A stretch of DNA of 64,000 nucleotides from Isoptericola sp044389085. Its GTDB lineage: Bacteria > Actinomycetota > Actinomycetes > Actinomycetales > Cellulomonadaceae. Positions 58,010 to 64,000 of the stretch are shown here, piece after piece; within the stretch, counting starts at the first letter, position 1; each line of letters opens with the position of its first letter. Under the pieces are notes generated by a model. The model saw only the letters and a list, made by a program, of their open reading frames with translations. It was not told where the DNA came from and did no database searches. Location of the stretch: contig NZ_JBIRXP010000004.1 of NCBI RefSeq assembly GCF_044389085.1, positions 310,001 through 374,000 of the forward strand, given 5' to 3'. A program made the translations under genes and the position numbers.

Positions 58010-58032
58010 CGATGCTGAGGAGCGGAGCGATC

Positions 58033-58695
58033 TTGACCTCATCCCGCTACACGGAACTCCTTGCCCAGGCACGCCAGGAGCTCGGAGTACCCGAGGCCGC
58101 GGGCATCACGGATGTCGTTGCACTCCTCGGCGCATGGGGCGCGACACCTATGCCCGTGGGCTCCTTCGAGACGAACCTCTGCGACGAGTACGTCGACGAG
58201 GCACTCGTCGTGTACCAGGCGAGCATCGACGACGTGCACCTGATCGCGGAGCATCTCACCGACGACGAGCGCGAGGGTTTCTCACCGGACGACTCCGACG
58301 AGGGCTCGGACGACCTGGAGGCCACCAACACCGGCGCGACGGACGACTGGTCGGAGGTCTCGGACGATCTCGATGCCGGCCGGCGGGTCATTGTTCTCCT
58401 CGAACGGGACCGTGCGGACTCGACGCAGGTCGGAAACTTCAGGGTCCATGGCGCAGGCCAATGGATCCGCGAGCGCCTGTGGGCGGCGACGGGTGTGCTG
58501 CCCCGCGACCCAGGGAGCAGCGGCTCCGACCTCTATTCCCAGGCGCTCGACCTTGCACGCCCCGGGCGTCCCGACGTGCCAACGGCTCTGTACGACAGGC
58601 TGCCCGGTTGGCTTTGGAGCGCCTACGTGGCGTTCATGCGTCCCCGCTGGCGTCGGGCCCGCGACCGACACCTCGGGGCCGACGTTGAGGATTGA
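58033..58695 (+). CDS. Candidate immunity protein of the toxin remnant
   Basis: About 220 residues, acidic: SRYTELLAQARQELGVPEAA at the start, a strongly acidic centre (DDEREGFSPDDSDEGSDDLE), and a basic end. Acidic proteins directly behind toxin tails are usually cognate immunity proteins. TTG 58033 has GGAG five nt upstream; ATG 58012 lies 2 bp after the toxin stop but has no ribosome site. Base composition is visibly less GC-rich than the flanks (for example GATCTTGACCTCAT), consistent with transfer. No known immunity family recognised. Confidence 0.65.
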   Translation: MTSSRYTELLAQARQELGVPEAAGITDVVALLGAWGATPMPVGSFETNLCDEYVDEALVVYQASIDDVHLIAEHLTDDEREGFSPDDSDEGSDDLEATNTGATDDWSEVSDDLDAGRRVIVLLERDRADSTQVGNFRVHGAGQWIRERLWAATGVLPRDPGSSGSDLYSQALDLARPGRPDVPTALYDRLPGWLWSAYVAFMRPRWRRARDRHLGADVED

Positions 58696-58753
58696 CACCT
58701 CGACCCCGGGTGAGAACGCCGCGACGCGCACGAGAACGACGCCCCGTCGCACA

Positions 58754-59419
58754 GTGAGGGCGGACCTGGCCACCGCGCTTGCCACCAAGAAGGTCCACGT
58801 CGCGTCACTGTGTGAAGCCTGGCTGGCGCTGGTGTGGTGGGTTCCGTTCCACCTCGTTCGACAGCCCGCCCTCTGGGTGTTGGTGGCGGGCGGCGGGCTC
58901 CTCGTCTGGGCCGCCGACGCACTGATCGTTTCGCAGGTCCTTCCGGAACTGAGCGCCTGGCCAGCTCTCGGCTGGACAGCCCTCGGCGCCGCGGTTACCT
59001 ACCTCCTTCTCACTACCGTGGCTTCGTTCGTCGTCACCGGTGCACGTCACTGGGTCCTCTTTTCAGACGCCGAGCGCACCGCTGTCATCGGTGCGCGAGT
59101 GCGACAGGACGCCGGTCGCACGTCGGTGATCGTGAACAACCATGTCGCTCGCCGCATCGGCGCCGGGTCCGGACGTCGCCTACGGATCGAGATGAGGCAG
59201 GGACTGCGCGAGTTCATGGTCAGCCACCCTGACGCATCGCTCCGGTTCACCGCCCAGAACGACCGCCTGGCACGGGCCTATCTGGATGACCTCGGCGAGG
59301 CACTGCCGGTGAGTGAAGGGTGGCACCACCACGTCGTAGGGCGTCGGGCATCGATCAGTCGTGAACCAAGCCGACATCGAGCCGAGACTCGCCGCGAAGG
59401 TTCTGCGAAGACGTCGTGA
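58754..59419 (+). CDS. Membrane-anchored GNAT-like protein
   Basis: About 221 residues from GTG 58754 (TTG 58685, overlapping the previous gene, is an alternative). Two N-terminal helices (FHLVRQPALWVLVAGGGLLV; ALGAAVTYLLLTTVASFVV) are followed by a cytosolic part in which VIVNNHVARRIGAGSGRRLR and LRFTAQNDRLARAYLDDLGE follow the acetyl-CoA loop and C-terminal pattern of GNAT acetyltransferases. Composition resembles the preceding gene rather than the host. Possibly a second accessory gene of the acquired locus; activity not established. Confidence 0.6.
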   Translation: MRADLATALATKKVHVASLCEAWLALVWWVPFHLVRQPALWVLVAGGGLLVWAADALIVSQVLPELSAWPALGWTALGAAVTYLLLTTVASFVVTGARHWVLFSDAERTAVIGARVRQDAGRTSVIVNNHVARRIGAGSGRRLRIEMRQGLREFMVSHPDASLRFTAQNDRLARAYLDDLGEALPVSEGWHHHVVGRRASISREPSRHRAETRREGSAKTS

Positions 59420-59428
59420 CACGATGGA

Positions 59429-59463
59429 TATCTATTGACTTTCGATAGGTGAGGCGCCACGCT
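59429..59463 (+). promoter_or_regulatory. Promoter and operator of the DUF2975-XRE operon
   Basis: TTGACT (59435-59440), 17 bp, CACGCT (59458-59463), then 7 nt to ATG 59471 (leaderless geometry). The -35 lies inside CTATTGACTTTCGATAG, an imperfect inverted repeat (CTAT/GATAG) that the XRE regulator could bind. Confidence 0.45.
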
Positions 59464-59470
59464 CGGCGTC

Positions 59471-59950
59471 ATGTCCCGCACCCAGCGCCTCGTCGGACCG
59501 CTCCGCGGCCTGCTCGTCGCCGTCTTCGCCGCCCTCGTCGCCACCCAGGTCGCCGTGCTGCCCGCCGCGTTCGCGCGCATGGCCGACGAGTCGCCCGACC
59601 TCGCTCCCCTGCGCTGGCCGCTGCTGGTGCTCGCCGTCGTCGGGCTCGTCTGCGTTGAGGCGGTCATCGTGTGCACCTGGCGGCTGCTGACGATGGTGCG
59701 CGACGACCGGATCTTCTCCGACCACGCGCTGGTCTGGGTGAACGGCATCGTCGCCGCCGTCGCGGGCGCATGGCTGCTCGTGCTCGCCGCGTTCGCGCTG
59801 CTGGTGGCCGCGGAGGGGCTCGCCGGGCTCGCCGCCCTGCTCCTGCTGGTCCTGCTCGTGGGGGCTGCCGTCGGGCTCCTCGTCGTGGTGCTGCGCGCGC
59901 TGCTGCGGCAGGCCACCGACCTGCGCACCGACCTCGACGGGGTGATCTGA
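59471..59950 (+). CDS. DUF2975 membrane protein
   Basis: 159 residues, four helices: GLLVAVFAALVATQVAVLPA, LLVLAVVGLVCVEAVIVCTW, then the family block RDDRIFSDHALVWVNGI, and two further helices. DUF2975 proteins are regularly paired with a small XRE-type regulator, as here, where TGATG overlaps the next start. Role unknown, possibly stress- or quorum-linked regulation through the HTH partner. Confidence 0.9.
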   Translation: MSRTQRLVGPLRGLLVAVFAALVATQVAVLPAAFARMADESPDLAPLRWPLLVLAVVGLVCVEAVIVCTWRLLTMVRDDRIFSDHALVWVNGIVAAVAGAWLLVLAAFALLVAAEGLAGLAALLLLVLLVGAAVGLLVVVLRALLRQATDLRTDLDGVI

Positions 59951-60186
59951 TGCCCATCGTCGTCCGCCTCGACGTCGAGCTCGCCCGCCGCAAGATGAGC
60001 GTCGGCGAGTTCGCCGACCGTGTCGGGCTCACGCCCGCCAACGTCGCCGTCCTGAAGAACGGGCGCGCCAAGGCCGTCCGGTTCGCCACCCTCGAGGCCA
60101 TGTGCCGGGTGCTCGGCTGCCAGCCGGGCGACCTGCTGGAGTGGGTCGACGACGAGACCGACGGGAGCGCCGACAATGAGGGCTGA
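59950..60186 (+). CDS. XRE-family regulator paired with DUF2975
   Basis: 78 residues, a single Cro/C1-type helix-turn-helix: LDVELARRKMSVGEFADRVG and LTPANVAVLKNGRAKAVRF, then MCRVLGCQPGDLLEW, characteristic of the YozG-like group. The start shares a base with the DUF2975 stop (TGATG). Overlaps the next gene by 11 bp. Confidence 0.93.
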   Translation: MPIVVRLDVELARRKMSVGEFADRVGLTPANVAVLKNGRAKAVRFATLEAMCRVLGCQPGDLLEWVDDETDGSADNEG

Positions 60187-61348
60187 CGTGCTCGTGGTCG
60201 GCGCGGGGCTGGCCGGGCTGTGGACGGCGACGGAGCTCGCGCGGCGGGGGCACGACGTCGTCCTCGCGGACCGCCGCACCCGCCTCGACACCACCGTGCG
60301 CACCACTGGGATCTTCGTGCGCCGCACGCTGGAGGACTTCGACCTGCCGCCCGAGCACCTGGGGCCGCCGGTCCGGCGGATGGTGCTGTACCCGCCGTCG
60401 CACCGGGACCCGGTCACCCTCGACAGCCGGCGCGACGAGTTCCGCGTGGGCGACATGGCGCCCCTGTACCTGGAGCTCGCCGCCCGGGCCGCCGTCGCGG
60501 GGGTGCGGCTCGCGCTCGGCACCCGTTACCTCGGGTCGCGGGGCGACACGCACCTGCTGCACGGGCCCGACGGGCCCGTCGACGTCGACGCCACGTTCGT
60601 CGTCGGGGCCGACGGCGCCCGGTCCGCCGTCGCCCGCGAGCTGGGCCTCGACCGCAACCGCGAGCTGCTGGTCGGCGCGGAGGAGGTCTTCGAGGTGCCG
60701 CGGCGCGCTGTCGTGCCGGCTTTCCACTGCGTGCTCGACCCGCGCCTCGCGCCCGGCTACCTCGCCTGGGTGCTCGACGACGGGCAGCACGCGCACGTCG
60801 GCGTCGCCGGGTACCCCGCCCGGTACCCGCACGGCCTGCGCGACGCGCTGCGGCGGTTCGCCGCGAGCGCCCCCGGCCTCGCGGGGGTGTCCGTGCCCGA
60901 GGCCGTCGAGCGGCGTGCCGGGCCGATCCCCGTCGGCGGGCTGCTGCGCCGGATCGCGGGCCCGCACGGCCTCCTCGTCGGCGACGCGGCAGGCGCCGTC
61001 TCACCGCTCACCGCGGGCGGGCTCGACCCGTGCCTGCGGCTGTCGACCCACGCGGCGGACGTCCTCGACCACGCCCTGCGCACCGGCGACCGGCGCGCGC
61101 TCGCGGCGTACGACGGCGCCGCCCTGCGCACCCGGTTCCGCGGGCGGCTCGCGATGCGCCGCGGCCTGTCGCTGGTGCGCACGCCCGCCGTCGCGGCCGC
61201 GGGCGTCGCCGCGCTGCGCACTCCGCCCGGGCGTGCCGCGGCCCGGCGCATCCTGTTCGGGCACGGGTCGTTCCCGGACCCGCGGCCTGCGCCCGGACGC
61301 CCTCTCGACGACGCCCTCGCCGGCGACAGCGTGGTTGCGCGTGGGTAG
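60176..61348 (+). CDS. FAD-dependent oxidoreductase, geranylgeranyl-reductase-like
   Basis: 390 residues. ADVLVVGAGLAGLWTATELA (FAD Rossmann), DATFVVGADGARSAVARELG, and the second FAD motif GLLVGDAAGAVSPLTAGGLD followed by a helical C-terminus. The GAVSPLTAGGL motif is typical of geranylgeranyl reductase-like and halogenase/hydroxylase-like flavoproteins. Overlaps the XRE gene by 11 bp, so it is part of the same operon. Substrate unknown; possibly menaquinone or carotenoid side chains. Confidence 0.87.
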   Translation: MRADVLVVGAGLAGLWTATELARRGHDVVLADRRTRLDTTVRTTGIFVRRTLEDFDLPPEHLGPPVRRMVLYPPSHRDPVTLDSRRDEFRVGDMAPLYLELAARAAVAGVRLALGTRYLGSRGDTHLLHGPDGPVDVDATFVVGADGARSAVARELGLDRNRELLVGAEEVFEVPRRAVVPAFHCVLDPRLAPGYLAWVLDDGQHAHVGVAGYPARYPHGLRDALRRFAASAPGLAGVSVPEAVERRAGPIPVGGLLRRIAGPHGLLVGDAAGAVSPLTAGGLDPCLRLSTHAADVLDHALRTGDRRALAAYDGAALRTRFRGRLAMRRGLSLVRTPAVAAAGVAALRTPPGRAAARRILFGHGSFPDPRPAPGRPLDDALAGDSVVARG

Positions 61349-61447
61349 ATTCTCGGTCATGCCGGCCCACGGGGGCAGGCCCGCACAGCGAGGTGGTGGG
61401 AGAGCTGGACGACGTCCTCGTGCTCGTCGCGGCGACCCTCCTCGGGG

Positions 61448-61777
61448 GTGGCGTCCGGAACGCTGCCGTCGCTGCTGCGCCCGCTCTGGGTGCGCCCCTG
61501 GCTGTTGCGCGTGCTCAGCATGGTGTTCATCGTCGTGATCGGGTGGGCGGCGATCACGACCGACGTCGTGCCCACCCTCTGGGTGGTGCCGGTCATGGTG
61601 GTGGCGTCCAACGTCAGCGAGTGCTTGCTCTGGGCGCACCTCGCGCGTGAGCACCCGTACCTCGAGGGCCGGAGCTACGGGTCGCGGTCCTGGCTGCTGT
61701 TCTGGCGGCTCAACGGGGCGGTGGGCGTGGCACCCGGCGGGCGACACGGGGTCCCCGGGACCCCCGCACGGGGCTAG
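61448..61777 (+). CDS. Small two-helix membrane protein, unknown
   Basis: About 109 residues from GTG 61448. Two helices (LRVLSMVFIVVIGWAAITTD; LWVVPVMVVASNVSECLLW) and a basic C-terminus (LEGRSYGSRSWLLFWRLNG). No ribosome site is clear and no family is recognised. Its stop TAG is part of the TAGGTT box of the next gene. Confidence 0.55.
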   Translation: MASGTLPSLLRPLWVRPWLLRVLSMVFIVVIGWAAITTDVVPTLWVVPVMVVASNVSECLLWAHLAREHPYLEGRSYGSRSWLLFWRLNGAVGVAPGGRHGVPGTPARG

Positions 61778-61786
61778 GTTGAGCCT

Positions 61787-62428
61787 GTGCCGTCAGTGGA
61801 CTCGCTCGTCGCCTTCGCGCTGGCCTCGGTCGTGCTCATCGCGATCCCGGGGCCGAGCGTGCTGTTCGTCGTCGGGCGGTCGCTGTCGCTCGGCCGGCGC
61901 GGCGGGCTGCTGAGCGTGCTCGGCAACGAGCTGGGCGCGCTCGTCCCCGTCACCCTGGTGGCGCTGGGCGTGGGCTCGCTCGTCGCGCAGTCCATCGCGC
62001 TGTTCACCGCGCTTAAGCTGCTCGGCGCCGCCTACCTCGCGTACCTCGGCGTGCAGGCCATCCGGCACCGGCGCGAGGGGACCGACGTCGGGACGGACCC
62101 GCGGGCGCGTCCCGCGTCGTCGTGGACGGTGCTGCGGCAGGGCTTCGTCGTCGGCGCGACGAACCCCAAGACGATCGTCTTCTTCGTCGCCGCGCTCCCC
62201 CAGTTCGTCGACTTCCACGCCGGGGCGGTGCCGCTCCAGATGCTGGTGCTGGGGCTCGAGTTCACGCTGATCGCGCTGGTGCTCGACGGCACCTGGGCCG
62301 TGCTCGCCGGGACGGCCCGCGCATGGTTCGCCCGGTCGCCGCGGCGCCTGGCGGCGATCCGCGGCACCGGCGGCGGGATGATGCTGGGCCTCGCCGGCGT
62401 GCTGGCGCTCACGCCGGCGAAGGCCTGA
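61787..62428 (+). CDS. LysE family exporter (RhtB type)
   Basis: 213 residues, six helices. AFALASVVLIAIPGPSVLFV, GGLLSVLGNELGALV, LGAAYLAYLGVQAI, and FVVGATNPKTIVFFVAALPQ are the LysE/RhtB hallmarks. Exports amino acids or derivatives. GTG 61787 is preceded by TAGGTT at 6 nt (leaderless). Confidence 0.95.
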   Translation: MPSVDSLVAFALASVVLIAIPGPSVLFVVGRSLSLGRRGGLLSVLGNELGALVPVTLVALGVGSLVAQSIALFTALKLLGAAYLAYLGVQAIRHRREGTDVGTDPRARPASSWTVLRQGFVVGATNPKTIVFFVAALPQFVDFHAGAVPLQMLVLGLEFTLIALVLDGTWAVLAGTARAWFARSPRRLAAIRGTGGGMMLGLAGVLALTPAKA

Positions 62429-62435
62429 GCCGGGC

Positions 62436-63455
62436 TCAGACGGTCAGCAGCACCTTCGTCGCCCGGCGCTCGTCCATCGCGGCGTACCCCTCGGCCGCCC
62501 GCTCGAGGGGCAGCGTGAGGTCGAAGACCTGGCCCGGGTCGATCTCGCGGTCCCAGATGAGCCGCACCAGCTCGGGCAGGAAGCGCCGCACCGGGGCGGG
62601 TCCGCCGTGCAGGTGGATGCCGGCCATGAACATGTCGTCTCCGGGCAGCGCGACGTCGTGGGAGACGCCGACGAAACCCATGTGGCCGCCGGGCCGGGTG
62701 GAGTGCACCGCCTGCATCATCGACTCCTGCGTGCCGACGGCCTCGATCACGGAGTGCGCCCCGAGGCCCCCGGTCAGCTCCTTGATGCGGGCGACGCCCG
62801 CGTCCCCCCGCTCCTCGACGATGTCGGTCGCGCCGAACCGGCGGGCCAACGCCTGGCGGTCGGCGTGCCGCGACATCGCGATGATGCGCTCGGCGCCGAG
62901 CTGCTTCGCCGCGAGGACGCCGAGCAGTCCGACGGCACCGTCGCCCACCACGGCGACCGTCTTGCCGGGGCCCGCCTCGGCGGCCACGGCCGCGAACCAG
63001 CCGGTGCCCAGCACGTCGGAGGCGGCGAGCAGCGACGGCACGAGGTCGTCGTCGGGCATCCCGGGCGTGGCGACGAGCGTGCCGTCGGCCAGGGGGATGC
63101 GCGCCCGCTCCGACTGAGTGCCGAGGGTGCCCATGAGCACGCGGTGCACGCAGTAGGCCTGGTAGCCGGACTCGCAGATCTCGCAGGTGTTGTCCGACGC
63201 CCAGAACGACCCGACGACGAAGTCGCCGACCTTGACGGTCCGCACGTCGGCGCCGATCTCCTCGACGACGCCCACGTACTCGTGGCCCATCGGTGCGTCG
63301 TGCACGTCCTCGACGCCGCGGTAGGGCCACAGGTCGGACCCGCAGATGCAGGTGGCGGTGACCCGGATGATCGCGTCGGTGGGCTCGACGATCGTCGGGT
63401 CGTCGCGCTCCTCGACGCGCACGTCGCCGGGGGCGTGCAGGATGACTCCACGCAT
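62436..63455 (-). CDS. Zinc-dependent alcohol dehydrogenase family protein
   Basis: 339 residues. The catalytic zinc ligands are in TCICGSDLWPYRG and GHEYVGVVEEIG; the structural zinc loop is shortened (NTCEICESGYQAYC). Cofactor site AVVGDGAVGLLGVLAAKQLG. This medium-chain dehydrogenase type is common next to regulatory genes in actinobacteria; substrate unknown. ATG 63455 with GGAG upstream. Followed upstream by an MFS gene on the same strand with 26 bp between them. Confidence 0.92.
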   Translation of the reverse strand: MRGVILHAPGDVRVEERDDPTIVEPTDAIIRVTATCICGSDLWPYRGVEDVHDAPMGHEYVGVVEEIGADVRTVKVGDFVVGSFWASDNTCEICESGYQAYCVHRVLMGTLGTQSERARIPLADGTLVATPGMPDDDLVPSLLAASDVLGTGWFAAVAAEAGPGKTVAVVGDGAVGLLGVLAAKQLGAERIIAMSRHADRQALARRFGATDIVEERGDAGVARIKELTGGLGAHSVIEAVGTQESMMQAVHSTRPGGHMGFVGVSHDVALPGDDMFMAGIHLHGGPAPVRRFLPELVRLIWDREIDPGQVFDLTLPLERAAEGYAAMDERRATKVLLTV

Positions 63456-63481
63456 GGTGGTGCTCCGTTCTCTCGGGTGAC

Positions 63482-64000
63482 TCAGGAGTGGATGGGGTCC
63501 GCGTCGAGGTCGATGACGTGGACGGGTGGGGCCGCGGCACGGGCGTGGGCGGCGAGGGCGAGGACGGCGGCCGCCGCGAGCGCGACGGCGACGACGGTGA
63601 CGAGGCCCAGCGGCAGGATCGTCGCCGCCCCGGCGAGGCCGACCAGCGGGGCGGCCACGCCGCCGAAGCCGAACCGGACCATGCCGAGCAGGGACGACGC
63701 CGTGCCGGCCAGGCGCGGGTAGCCGACGAGCGCGAGGGTCGTCGCGGGCGGGGAGGTGGTGGCCACCCCGGACGCCAGCGCCAGCAGCGACACGACGACG
63801 ACCCACAGCGGTGTCGTCGTCAGGCCGGACGCCAGCAGGCCCAGGGCGCCGACGCCCGCGAGGACGGTGCCGACCGCGAGGGTGCCGGGCACGCTCCAGC
63901 GCTCGGCGGCGCGGCCCGCGAGGAACCCGCAGGCCATGAAGCCGGCAGAGTTGAGGCCGAAGGCGAGCGCGTACCCCTGCGGGGACAGCCCGTAGACGCC
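63482..64000 (-). CDS. MFS transporter, Bcr/CflA-like, C-terminal fragment
   Basis: The frame is open to the right edge (172 codons visible). GVYGLSPQGYALAFGLNSAG is the start of the visible part and matches the helix 7-8 region of Bcr/CflA drug transporters (YGLSPQ-F---F--N). It continues with GRAAERWSVPGTLAVGTVLA and four more helices. The N-terminal half lies outside the window. Confidence 0.85.
   Translation of the reverse strand, partial: GVYGLSPQGYALAFGLNSAGFMACGFLAGRAAERWSVPGTLAVGTVLAGVGALGLLASGLTTTPLWVVVVSLLALASGVATTSPPATTLALVGYPRLAGTASSLLGMVRFGFGGVAAPLVGLAGAATILPLGLVTVVAVALAAAAVLALAAHARAAAPPVHVIDLDADPIHS

Noticed and set aside
1..64000. tRNA, rRNA, insertion sequences, integrases and attachment sites
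   Set aside because: I looked for GTTCGA-type tRNA arms, transposase motifs and integrase genes and saw none that could be supported; tRNAscan-SE and ISfinder searches would be decisive.

Overview
The window is very GC-rich DNA with tightly packed genes, many 4-bp ATGA/GTGA overlaps and a dense bias to G/C at third codon positions. Gene content (SigK/RskA, DUF222-HNH endonuclease, UBP zinc finger, Zur-controlled cysteine-free ribosomal proteins, leaderless TANNNT-ATG starts) points to a high-GC actinobacterium. A Micrococcales member near Cellulomonadaceae/Promicromonosporaceae is my best guess from the sugar-hydrolase content; this is inference. A run of 98 N and one apparent frameshift show that this is a draft assembly. 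No rRNA, tRNA, CRISPR array, insertion sequence or prophage was seen.

Layout. 1-5.4 kb: DUF202 membrane proteins, a PEP-mutase-family enzyme, then a cell-surface module (fasciclin protein, DUF4397 protein, class F sortase, SigK-type ECF sigma factor and RskA-type anti-sigma factor). 5.4-12 kb: a LacI-controlled GH42 beta-galactosidase operon with an ABC sugar importer. 12-15.4 kb: LD-carboxypeptidase, an SOS-box-controlled DUF222-HNH protein and a DUF2255-like protein. 15.4-21.3 kb: arginine deiminase, its antiporter, an orphan NuoL/MrpD-like membrane protein (frameshifted), an SDR enzyme and a membrane protein. 21.3-25.3 kb: MFS transporter plus GH78 alpha-L-rhamnosidase. 25.3-31.6 kb: a P-type cation ATPase and an unusual signalling/redox cluster (pseudo-receiver/TrxR-like flavoprotein, Hpt-like protein lacking the histidine, OmpR regulator, UBP zinc finger). 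31.6-36 kb: GrpB, CotH kinase-like lipoprotein, alpha-hydroxy-acid oxidase, PPOX protein. 36-38 kb: divergent Zur regulon (rpmG, rpmE2, rpmJ; COG0523 protein). 38-41.3 kb: NhaA-DsbA fusion, deaminase, an anchored protein. 41.3-45 kb: arsenic module (arsC, ArsO-like flavoprotein, arsR, MFS). 45-49.5 kb: M23 peptidase with SH3 repeats interrupted by the gap, VOC protein, glmS. 49.5-57.9 kb: MarR/MFS pair, YdcF, VOC, MFS, acetyltransferase, hydrolase, LtrA, membrane protein. 57.9-59.4 kb: compositionally distinct remnant of a toxin/immunity locus. 59.4-64 kb: DUF2975-XRE pair, flavoprotein, LysE exporter, alcohol dehydrogenase and a truncated MFS gene.

The most informative unexplained signals are: a shared promoter GCATCC-N16-CGGAAGARGAG in front of the two surface-protein genes beside the SigK-type sigma factor; a LexA box overlapping a leaderless 14-codon leader peptide coupled to the DUF222-HNH gene; a signalling cluster whose domains lack their catalytic residues; twin Zur boxes and triple ArsR operators; and an in-frame toxin tail directly behind a membrane-protein gene, followed by two candidate immunity genes.
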